Shown here one piece after another: positions 8,499 through 15,673 of a DNA stretch of 64,000 bases; the first letter of the stretch is position 1; every line of letters starts with the position of its first letter. The position numbers and the translations under genes were made by a program. Origin of the DNA: Mesorhizobium sp. M1C.F.Ca.ET.210.01.1.1 (GTDB lineage: Bacteria; Pseudomonadota; Alphaproteobacteria; Rhizobiales; Rhizobiaceae). The stretch spans positions 1 through 64,000 of the forward strand of contig NZ_SRUU01000023.1 in assembly GCF_004791585.1 (NCBI RefSeq). Reading direction: 5' to 3'. Below the pieces are notes generated by a model. That model saw nothing but the letters and a program-made list of their open reading frames with translations. It was not told where the DNA came from and ran no database searches.

Positions 8499-8662
8499 GA
8501 TGGCGGGGGAGGGGCGGTGCGAAGGGTCCCCCCCTCTCAGCGCGCAGTTCGTCTTTGATGGTCCACTGACTGCGTTGTCAGCAGACAGCGCCTGACCATC
8601 TCTACGCCCTCGCACAGTGCTGCTATGGTCCGACATGATCGGCAGCGAGGGAGGAACAATCC

Positions 8663-9016
8663 ATGCCCGCGATCACCCGCCGTTCCCTTCTCGCGCTGAC
8701 CGGCGCGGCTGTTGCCATCGACCCGGCCTCCGCTGACGTGAGGACATCGCTGAGGCTGCAGGCACTGATAGCGGCACATGAGGCGGCCTATGCCGAGTTT
8801 AATCGCGTCGTTCATCGAGCCGCGAGCAGCAGGGATGACCGCGAGCAGGCCGACAGGGTCGAGCAGGAGACGCTGCTGGCCGTCTGCTCCTTTCCTGTGA
8901 TCAGCCGAACAGACCGCCGGACAAAGACGAAATATCTGCTCGCCGTCGAGGCTCGTGGCGAACTCGATCTGCCAGAGTACATTCAGGCCATCTTGCACTC
9001 GATGATGCAAAGCTGA
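8663..9016 (+). CDS. Hypothetical exported protein
   Basis: Encodes 117 residues preceded by a strong GGGAGGAA site. The N-terminus ITRRSLLALTGAAVA with a likely cleavage after ASA resembles a Tat-type or Sec signal peptide (twin Arg followed by a hydrophobic stretch). The mature part is helical, rich in Arg, Glu and Ala (AHEAAYAEFNRVVHRAASS). No catalytic motif is visible and no family is recognised. Similar short exported proteins are common in rhizobial accessory DNA. Confidence 0.6.
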   Translation: MPAITRRSLLALTGAAVAIDPASADVRTSLRLQALIAAHEAAYAEFNRVVHRAASSRDDREQADRVEQETLLAVCSFPVISRTDRRTKTKYLLAVEARGELDLPEYIQAILHSMMQS

Positions 9017-9100
9017 ATGGGGCTGAGGGAGAGAAGCGATAGAAGCGCTAAGGGCGAGCGCCGTTCGTGGGCATCGCGCCAAGCCGTATGCGACAGTTCG

Positions 9101-9739
9101 CTATTTCGCTGTAGCTGGCCTATCCACGAGTTTCTCGACCAATTGCCGAAGTTCCGACGGCGTCGTGTGGCCGCCGACAATCTCGTGGTAGCTGATGCCT
9201 GCCCGCCGTAGAGCCTCTTTTTTGACAGCGTCACGCGCTGCTGCTGTGCCTTGATGATGCGCGCGCCCCTGGTATTCGAGTGCATGTCGGGGTCGGCAGG
9301 TCTCGTCTACAAGGAGAAGGTCGACCCGCTTCGAATTGATGCAGCTGTACGCATTCGCATCGGTGCTACGCAGAATTTCTCCCAGCGATACCTGGGCCAT
9401 GACTTGCCATGCCGGATTGCGGTCGAGCACCATCCGGTCAAGCTCCTTGAAGACCCGCACTTCGCTTTTGTTAAGGAGCGGTTGAATGCTGAACTGAGCG
9501 CCCATGACAATTCGCAACTGTTCTGCGGCGTCAATAGGCTTAGGGGCTGGCGCATCCTTTCGCGGTCCCCAAATTTCGGCGGACGCAACCACACGCTTCC
9601 GTTCCCAGCGCCAGCGGTTCCGTTCTTTCCATGCCTGCCGCTGCAACTTCGACAAAAACCGCTCCAAGGCCATGCCAGCCACAATCCCGAACAGCAGAAC
9701 GGCGGCAATTTGCATCGGCTCAAGAAACTCGGGTGGCAT
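9101..9739 (-). CDS. DUF2726 protein with N-terminal membrane anchor
   Basis: Encodes 212 residues. Residues 10-26 (IAAVLLFGIVAGMALER) form one membrane helix, a basic linker follows, and the C-terminal 120 residues match DUF2726, a restriction-endonuclease-like fold. Visible family marks are LLNKSEVRVFKELD, the acidic strand KRVDLLLVDE and the ALEYQGRAHH segment. The D...E-x-Q pattern resembles a PD-(D/E)XK core, so a membrane-tethered nuclease is possible; activity is not established for the family. It stands alone on the minus strand. Confidence 0.75.
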   Translation of the reverse strand: MPPEFLEPMQIAAVLLFGIVAGMALERFLSKLQRQAWKERNRWRWERKRVVASAEIWGPRKDAPAPKPIDAAEQLRIVMGAQFSIQPLLNKSEVRVFKELDRMVLDRNPAWQVMAQVSLGEILRSTDANAYSCINSKRVDLLLVDETCRPRHALEYQGRAHHQGTAAARDAVKKEALRRAGISYHEIVGGHTTPSELRQLVEKLVDRPATAK

Positions 9740-9924
9740 TCAGAAAAGCTACCTCGCGGGGCGGGCGATCCTTCGCAATTTCAGGCGCAGCTTATATCAG
9801 CAAAGCGCTCAAGGGTCTGCAATCATTCGCTGCTTACTTGGACAAAGCCAAGTTGGAAGGGGTGTGGTACCAATGGGCCTGAACGGCTAAAATTGCTATC
9901 ATCAACAAGCGGAGGGGAGCGTTA

Positions 9925-10152
9925 ATGGCTGAGAAGGCAACAATCTGCCTGGATGTTGTGGATCATCATGTGGTCTATAAGGGCAAGAGGCATATTTTCC
10001 TTGGTAAGACCGGTCCGAAAGAGCGTTGGATCGATACGCACAGGCCGGATGTGACCTATCAATTCCATCTACGCACGCTTACTATTTCTGCCTCCGCTTC
10101 TTATCTCGGGGAGAAAGAGTTGTTGGGGTTCGTTGCTAAGAGCCTGGCCTAG
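9925..10152 (+). CDS. Small hypothetical protein
   Basis: Encodes 75 residues with a GGAGGGG ribosome site upstream. The sequence is a basic beta-rich small domain (VVDHHVVYKGKRHIFLGKTG). No homologous family is recognised. Base composition is lower in GC than the neighbouring integrase region, as is the rest of 9.9-12.9 kb, which suggests separately acquired cargo. Confidence 0.5.
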   Translation: MAEKATICLDVVDHHVVYKGKRHIFLGKTGPKERWIDTHRPDVTYQFHLRTLTISASASYLGEKELLGFVAKSLA

Positions 10153-10337
10153 GCTTTTTCCAGAACGGAATTTTGGCGGTTCTAATTCTCGATAACCTTA
10201 TTGTCGCCTCAAGGGCTGGGCCGAAATCTCTTCTTCACTTGTTCCGTATTTTATGGATGGCGGCGCATTCGTACTAAGTTGCGCCGTACCAATGGAATGT
10301 TCCGTTGGTTCGATCTCAGTAGTCACCGGAGGGCGAA

Positions 10338-11714
10338 ATGTTATCTGAGGATGATAAGAAAATATTGCCTGAGCTTACTTTTCGAGCCCCGTCATTCGAA
10401 GAGCCGAAAAACGACGCTGGTTTTGGTAAAGAAGCATTTGGGGCCGATACTCGAGACCCTTATCAGCGCGACTTGGGGCGGATCGTCCACTCTGCATCAT
10501 TTCGTCGTCTCCAAACTAAGACCCAAGTGATGGGCACTGGGGAAGGTGATTTCCACCGAACCCGTCTGACGCATTCGCTGGAGGTGGGCCAAATCGGCCG
10601 TGGCATCGTCTGGAATTTGTTGGCGAGACGGGGCTTTGGTCACGCCGACACCCTACCCTCGACAGAACTGATCGAAGCGATTTGCTACGCTCACGACTTA
10701 GGACATCCGCCGTTCGGCCACGGCGGTGAGCGTGCCCTCTACAAGGCAATGTATAATTTTGGAGGGTTTGAAGGTAATGCACAGACCATCCGCATTCTCT
10801 CACGACTAGAGAAATACTACCGAGGGAACGGCATTGCGCCTACAAGGCGGCTCCTGCTGGGCGTTCTCAAATACCCGGTGGCGTTCGGGGAATATCCTGC
10901 CTACGACCTGAGGAAGCCGCCTAAATGCTTTTACGACAGCGATCTGGATTTGGTCGAAGGCGTGTTGGACGTTTTCTCCCTGGCAGACCGCGAGGAATTT
11001 CGGCGTTTGGGCTCCGGCAACAAGCCCATGCACAAGTCGCTGGACTGTTCGATCATGGAGTTGGCAGATGATATTGCATACGGGGTTCACGACTTAGAAG
11101 ACGGTGTCGGCAGAGGAATTCTGCGCCGGGAGGAGATAGGGGAACCACTAGAGCGCGGGTTCCAGCAGGCTGGTGTCGGCAAAATTCGCGAAGTGACGAT
11201 ACCGGTCCTTCTGGATAAGCTTTTTTCATCCGACGCTTGTGAGCGAAAGCATGCTATTTCTCTCCTCGTCGGTTTCTTTGTCGTTGCTATAGATGTCGCT
11301 AGGAAGGATGTCTTTCAAAGCCAGTTCCTTGACCTCAATGCCCGGGTTGAACCAAACATCCGATACCTGCTGAACTACCTGTCGAAAGACATCACATTCA
11401 AATCTTTGGTCGGTCGGCGGGAGGTGCAAACGTTGGAATTCAAGGGCGAGAAGATAATCGCCGACCTGTTTGCGGCATTCGAGGAACGACCTGTTGAGCT
11501 AATGGGTCTCAAGGCGATTGATCCGTACGGCGAAGGCTTCGCCATGGATGTCGTTAACCGACGGAAGCTTTGGCGAGAGCTTCCACCCGCTGAGCGCGAC
11601 ATATTTGCAAGAGCCATCTCAGATTTCATTGCCGGGATGACCAATCCGTATGCCGAGAAGTATCACCGTAGGCTGTTTGATCCCGGATTTGGCAGCAGCA
11701 CCGACGAACTCTGA
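10338..11714 (+). CDS. dgt: dGTP triphosphohydrolase (HD-domain dNTPase)
   Basis: Encodes 458 residues of the Dgt family. These enzymes remove triphosphate from dGTP and other dNTPs, and some protect bacteria from phage by emptying the dNTP pool. The N-terminal signature (DPYQRDLGRIVHSASFRRLQ) is complete, the HD metal site is visible as FHRTRLTHSLEV and CYAHDLGHPPFGHGGE, and the later metal Asp lies in ELADDIAYGVHD. A GGAGGG site precedes the ATG. It faces, tail to tail, the GTP cyclohydrolase II and SLATT genes, so three nucleotide- or membrane-acting proteins are clustered. It may be a housekeeping-like paralogue, but its place on an element favours defence. Confidence 0.9.
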   Translation: MLSEDDKKILPELTFRAPSFEEPKNDAGFGKEAFGADTRDPYQRDLGRIVHSASFRRLQTKTQVMGTGEGDFHRTRLTHSLEVGQIGRGIVWNLLARRGFGHADTLPSTELIEAICYAHDLGHPPFGHGGERALYKAMYNFGGFEGNAQTIRILSRLEKYYRGNGIAPTRRLLLGVLKYPVAFGEYPAYDLRKPPKCFYDSDLDLVEGVLDVFSLADREEFRRLGSGNKPMHKSLDCSIMELADDIAYGVHDLEDGVGRGILRREEIGEPLERGFQQAGVGKIREVTIPVLLDKLFSSDACERKHAISLLVGFFVVAIDVARKDVFQSQFLDLNARVEPNIRYLLNYLSKDITFKSLVGRREVQTLEFKGEKIIADLFAAFEERPVELMGLKAIDPYGEGFAMDVVNRRKLWRELPPAERDIFARAISDFIAGMTNPYAEKYHRRLFDPGFGSSTDEL

Positions 11715-11734
11715 GTTCTTTTTCGCTTGTCGAG

Positions 11735-12337
11735 CTACGCATCCGTTCCAAAACGCTTCATCATATGCCCCAATTTCTCCGCTTTAGAACGCAGGTATGG
11801 CTCGTTCGCAGGCGTCGGTTCACTCTCGTGGCGGACACGTTCGACTTGAATGCCCTGGGCCTCAAGGCCCGAGACTTTTCTGGGGTTGTTTGTCAGCAGT
11901 TTACACGTCGTCACGCCAAAGTATCGCAAGATGTATGCCGCTCGATCATATCCCCTCGGGTCCAGAGGCGACCCGAGCGCATTGTACGCCTCTGCCGTAT
12001 CCAGTCCTTCCGTGGCCGTCAGGTTCATTCCTCGTATCTTGGTGAGAAGACCCGCTCCGCGTCCGTCACAGAGCATGTAAATGAACATACCTCCCTCTCG
12101 CTGGATTTGAGATAGCGCGTTCTCCAACTGCCAATGGCAATCGCAATCAGTGCTCTCGAAAATCTCTCCCGTGTAGCAGGCGCTTTGAACTCGCACGAGC
12201 GGCACCCTGCCGTCGAAGGGCGACACCATAACCAGCACGTTGTCTTGCTCGTTCGGGGACCACGAAAAGACATACAGGTCGAAAGTGCCGTATTTCGTGT
12301 TGAGCGGTGATTTCGCGATTTCAGGCTGTTCCGTCAT
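11735..12337 (-). CDS. GTP cyclohydrolase II paralogue with Met at the catalytic Tyr position
   Basis: Encodes 200 residues collinear with E. coli RibA. The zinc cysteines fall at the same positions, Cys54, Cys65 and Cys67, and the GTP-binding Gln70, the GRG loop, and Asp and Arg of the active site (in LDPRGY) are kept. Three residues differ: Glu53 is Ala, the loop Glu is Asp (CDGRG), and the Tyr that completes deformylation (Tyr105 in E. coli) is Met104, in KIRGMNL. In Streptomyces SCO6655 the same Tyr-to-Met change makes the enzyme release the formylated product FAPy. A role in riboflavin synthesis is therefore doubtful. The gene overlaps the 3' end of the SLATT gene by 17 bp. Confidence 0.88.
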   Translation of the reverse strand: MTEQPEIAKSPLNTKYGTFDLYVFSWSPNEQDNVLVMVSPFDGRVPLVRVQSACYTGEIFESTDCDCHWQLENALSQIQREGGMFIYMLCDGRGAGLLTKIRGMNLTATEGLDTAEAYNALGSPLDPRGYDRAAYILRYFGVTTCKLLTNNPRKVSGLEAQGIQVERVRHESEPTPANEPYLRSKAEKLGHMMKRFGTDA

Positions 12338-12836
12338 AACCTAGCTTCTCGGGTTGAACGTCGGACTTCTTAGGCAAAATGGCTTCGGGTTCGGGTACCA
12401 ATCCCTCCCACTGGTCATGCACCCAACGACCGACAGCGGTAACCTTTCTCGCCAGAAGCTTCTCGGGTGCCGGGTCACTCGCGAAATCACCGTCTTTGAA
12501 GTCGTAATCAGCTTTCAGCTGTTCCAACTCCCTCTGTGCACGCCTGTAGATGACCCAGAGCTTCTGGGGCCTGCGCAATTGCACCCAGCTTGTAAGCCCT
12601 GCTGCCGTAACCGACAGCAATGAAGGCAGCACCTTGCCCAACAGGAAGTTATCCGACAGGGTCACAAACAGAGGTGCCACCAGCGTGCAGGCGATTATCG
12701 CCGCAAAGCACAATTGAGCCTCGCTCTTGTTGTGGTCAGCCTTCTCGCGCATTCCCCTTCGCATGGACGAGTAATAGGCTGCTGCATCCGCAAATGCGTC
12801 CTCTGGGATCGTTTTGTCCTTCCTCCGCCACCCCAT
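12321..12836 (-). CDS. SLATT/DUF4231-type two-helix membrane protein, putative effector
   Basis: Encodes 171 residues. Two adjacent membrane helices lie near 47-64 (CFAAIIACTLVAPLFVTL) and 69-88 (KVLPSLLSVTAAGLTSWVQL), preceded by a charged helix and followed by a long helix WVIYRRAQRELEQLKADYDF. This arrangement, including the W-x-x-Y-R-x-A-x-x-E-x-L-K pattern, is that of the SLATT families. Burroughs, Aravind and colleagues predicted that SLATT proteins form membrane pores in nucleotide-linked conflict systems. The stop overlaps the cyclohydrolase start, so both are made from one message. Pore formation is inference. Confidence 0.75.
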   Translation of the reverse strand: MGWRRKDKTIPEDAFADAAAYYSSMRRGMREKADHNKSEAQLCFAAIIACTLVAPLFVTLSDNFLLGKVLPSLLSVTAAGLTSWVQLRRPQKLWVIYRRAQRELEQLKADYDFKDGDFASDPAPEKLLARKVTAVGRWVHDQWEGLVPEPEAILPKKSDVQPEKLGYDGTA

Positions 12837-13030
12837 TACCTACTCCCTTTGCCCGGCTCGATGAGGTCCACGTCTATAGCTTCAAAGTTCGAAGCCGGAA
12901 ACAGATCAGCGTCAAACCAAGGCACGATAATCTCGTGCCTTGTTAGCAAATGTGCCGGCGTGCTGGACTGCCGATATCGGTCTAGGTATTCAACTGCTTG
13001 CGCGCTGTCATCCTGGCGCGAGGTTTGCAT
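12836..13030 (-). CDS. Small ORF overlapping the SLATT gene start
   Basis: Encodes 64 residues whose stop (TAA) overlaps the ATG of the SLATT gene, which suggests translational coupling. The C-terminal half (TRHEIIVPWFDADLFP) looks like a real folded segment, but no family is recognised. There is no strong ribosome site, and an in-frame stop lies five codons upstream. Its start is only 14 bp from the divergent hsdM start, so it may be the 3' remnant of a longer gene cut off when the hsd operon arrived. Confidence 0.4.
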   Translation of the reverse strand: MQTSRQDDSAQAVEYLDRYRQSSTPAHLLTRHEIIVPWFDADLFPASNFEAIDVDLIEPGKGSR

Positions 13031-13044
13031 TCTGCGTGGGGGCT

Positions 13045-14544
13045 ATGGCGAAACTTTCTCAGCAGGAACTTGAGCGCCACCTTTGGGGCGCGGCCAACAT
13101 TCTGCGCGGCACGGTCGATGCTGCCGACTACAAGCAGTACGTTTTCGGCCTGCTGTTCTATAAACGTCTGTGCGACGTTTGGGACGAAGAGTTTGAAACG
13201 CTATTTGCCGAAACCGGCGACCGAGAGGAAGCCGCCGATCCCGACGAGCACCGCTTCCATATCCCCAAGGAGCACCGCTGGGAGGCCGTGCGCCAGCAAT
13301 CGACGCAGATCGGCCAGCGGCTCAACAATGCCCTGAACGCCATCGAAGACGCCAACATCCGGCTGCGAGGCGTGTTCGGCGATGTGGACTTCGCCAATCA
13401 GGATCGCTTTTCGGACGCCCTGCTCGAAAAGCTGCTCGCGCATTTCGAGAAGCACCGGCTGCGCAACGCCGATGTGCCCGCAGACATGCTGGGCGATGCC
13501 TACCTCTACCTTATCAAGATGTTCGCCGAAGGCGCGGGCAAGAAGGGCGGCGAGTTCTACACGCCGCGCCAGATCGTCCGGCTCATGGTCGAGATCGTCG
13601 AGCCTCGTCCCGGCATGTCGATCTACGATCCTACTTGCGGCTCTGGCGGCATGCTCTTGGAGGCGGTGCAGTATCTGAAGGACCGGGGCGAGGATGCCCG
13701 CACCCTGTCGCTCTACGGGCAGGAGAAGAACTTCGCCACGTGGGGCATCGCCGAGATCAATCTCTTCCTACACAATGTTGACGATGCTTTCATCGCCAAG
13801 GGCGACACGATCTTGTCCCCCAAACGGTATGACCCCAAGGCTCGCGAGTTCGTCGAGGGTATCGGGGCCTATGACAGGGTGCTGGCCAATCCGCCGTTTT
13901 CGGAAAAGGTATGGGGCTACGAGGTCTGGCAGAATGGCGATCCGTTTGGACGCGATGTATATGGCTGCCCGCCGAAGAGCTTTGGCGACTTGGCCTTTGT
14001 CCAGCACATGCTTGCCAGCCTGAAGGATGACGGGATTTTGGCGGTGGTAGTGCCGCATGGCGTGTTGTTCCGTGGCGGGGCCGAGGGGCGGATCAGGGAG
14101 GCCATGCTGGCCGCTGACGTGATCGAAGCGGTCGTGGGCCTTGCCCCAAATCTGTTCTATGGGGCGAGCATCCCTGCCGCCGTGCTGGTGTGCCGCAAGA
14201 AGAAGCCCACCGCACACCGGGGCAAGGTGATGATCGTCAACGGCGATGCTACCTTCCAGCCGGGCAAGGCGCAGAACTTCCTGACGGATGAGCATGTCAG
14301 CACGCTGGCCAATGCCGTCCATGCCTTTGCTGACATCGAGAGGCTGGCCCGGGTCGTTCCGGTCGATGAGATCGCGGCCAGCGGCTACAACCTCAACATC
14401 AGCCGCTATGTGCAGACAGGAGCGGAGGCGGAAGTCGTTAACGTCGCGGCGGAAGTCGCCAAGCTGCAAGACTTGATCGCCAAGCGTAACGAGGCCGAGG
14501 CTGTCATGTTCGGGCACCTCAAGAGGCTCGGTTATGTCGGGTGA
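13045..14544 (+). CDS. hsdM: Type I restriction-modification DNA methyltransferase subunit
   Basis: Encodes 499 residues. HsdM transfers methyl groups from S-adenosylmethionine to adenine in the site read by HsdS and is needed for both modification and restriction. An N-terminal helical HsdM domain (ELERHLWGAANILRG) is followed by the N6-adenine methyltransferase fold, with the SAM motif YDPTCGSGGML and the catalytic motif NPPF (RVLANPPFSEKVWGY). The GEFYTPRQIVRLMV segment is also diagnostic. ATG 13045 is chosen because the MAKLSQQELERHLW opening matches the family. It overlaps hsdS by 11 bp. Confidence 0.96.
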   Translation: MAKLSQQELERHLWGAANILRGTVDAADYKQYVFGLLFYKRLCDVWDEEFETLFAETGDREEAADPDEHRFHIPKEHRWEAVRQQSTQIGQRLNNALNAIEDANIRLRGVFGDVDFANQDRFSDALLEKLLAHFEKHRLRNADVPADMLGDAYLYLIKMFAEGAGKKGGEFYTPRQIVRLMVEIVEPRPGMSIYDPTCGSGGMLLEAVQYLKDRGEDARTLSLYGQEKNFATWGIAEINLFLHNVDDAFIAKGDTILSPKRYDPKAREFVEGIGAYDRVLANPPFSEKVWGYEVWQNGDPFGRDVYGCPPKSFGDLAFVQHMLASLKDDGILAVVVPHGVLFRGGAEGRIREAMLAADVIEAVVGLAPNLFYGASIPAAVLVCRKKKPTAHRGKVMIVNGDATFQPGKAQNFLTDEHVSTLANAVHAFADIERLARVVPVDEIAASGYNLNISRYVQTGAEAEVVNVAAEVAKLQDLIAKRNEAEAVMFGHLKRLGYVG

Positions 14545-15673
14545 GGTGCCAGAGGGGTGGACCATCGGTCCAATGGTCCAATTCTTCGAGCTTCAGCGCG
14601 GTCACGATCTGCCGGTGCAAAGCCGTGAAGCGGGTGGCGTCCCCGTCATTGCCTCAAATGGTATTGTCGGCTCGCATAGTCAGTCGTTCCTGTCGGGACC
14701 CGGCGTGGTTACGGGGCGCTCCGGCACAATCGGCAAGGTTAACTACATTGAGGGGCCTTATTGGCCCTTGAACACAACCCTATACGTCCGTGATTTCAAG
14801 GGATCAGAGCCAGAGTTCGTTTATCGGTTTTTGGAGCACTTTCCGCTCACGGAGTTCCAATCGGGGACCGGAGTGCCCACACTCAATCGGAATGACATCC
14901 ATCCTATCGACGTGGCATTCCCTCCTCTGGACGAGCAGCGCCGGATCGCCGAGGTGCTGCGGTCTGCGGATGAGGCGATTGCGGCCAAGCAAGAGATGCT
15001 GTCAGCCATCAAGCGGTTCAAAAGGTCTTGCCGAGAAGCAGCGGTCCAGCGGTTTCATGATTGTGAGGCGACTACGTTGCAGGCGGTGCTGACCTCGATT
15101 GACGCAGGCTGGAGCCCGGATTGTGACAGCGAGCCGGCACGTGACGGCGAGTGGTCGATCCTAAAGACCAGCGCTGTTGTTTGGGAAGGTTATGACGATG
15201 ACGAAAACAAGCGGCTTCCTGCGCATCTCGAACCGCGCCCGCACCTTGAAGTGACCGCAGGCGACATTCTAATCACGCGAGCTGGTCCCGCAGAGCGCAC
15301 AGGCGTCGTTGCGATTGTGCGAGAAACCGCTGGGCGGCGTATGTTGTCCGACAAGATCATCAGGCTGCGCGTGTCACTGGACAAAGCTGTTCCGCTCGCT
15401 ATCGCTGAATTGTTGGCCAGTGACGAGGTGCAGGACGAGTTGATCCGCTCCAAGTCCGGCATGGCCGCGTCGCAAACCAACATTTCGCAGAAGATCGTGC
15501 TTGGGCTAGCGATGCGCCTACCGCCGTTGGCTGACCAGAGCGATTTCGCCGATGAAATGGCGGCGCTGCAAGACGCCATTGACATCAATGAGGCAGACCT
15601 TCTAGCCACCCGGCGGCTGAAGGCCACCCTAATGTCCGACCTTCTCTCCGGTCGAATGCGGGTGCCGGCATGA
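14534..15673 (+). CDS. hsdS: Type I restriction-modification specificity subunit
   Basis: Encodes 379 residues with two target-recognition domains and two conserved helical spacers. The first domain opens with the family pattern VPEGWTIGPM and ends at the spacer PPLDEQRRIAEVLRSADEAI. The second begins near residue 180 and ends in the C-terminal spacer (LPPLADQSDFADEMAALQ). HsdS sets the bipartite DNA sequence recognised by the whole enzyme. It starts inside hsdM and its stop overlaps hsdR (ATGA), a fully coupled operon. The recognition sequence cannot be deduced from the protein alone. Confidence 0.94.
   Translation: MSGEVPEGWTIGPMVQFFELQRGHDLPVQSREAGGVPVIASNGIVGSHSQSFLSGPGVVTGRSGTIGKVNYIEGPYWPLNTTLYVRDFKGSEPEFVYRFLEHFPLTEFQSGTGVPTLNRNDIHPIDVAFPPLDEQRRIAEVLRSADEAIAAKQEMLSAIKRFKRSCREAAVQRFHDCEATTLQAVLTSIDAGWSPDCDSEPARDGEWSILKTSAVVWEGYDDDENKRLPAHLEPRPHLEVTAGDILITRAGPAERTGVVAIVRETAGRRMLSDKIIRLRVSLDKAVPLAIAELLASDEVQDELIRSKSGMAASQTNISQKIVLGLAMRLPPLADQSDFADEMAALQDAIDINEADLLATRRLKATLMSDLLSGRMRVPA

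Noticed and set aside
13768..14565. Minus-strand open frame inside hsdM
   Set aside because: Shadow of hsdM; the methyltransferase motifs are in the plus frame.
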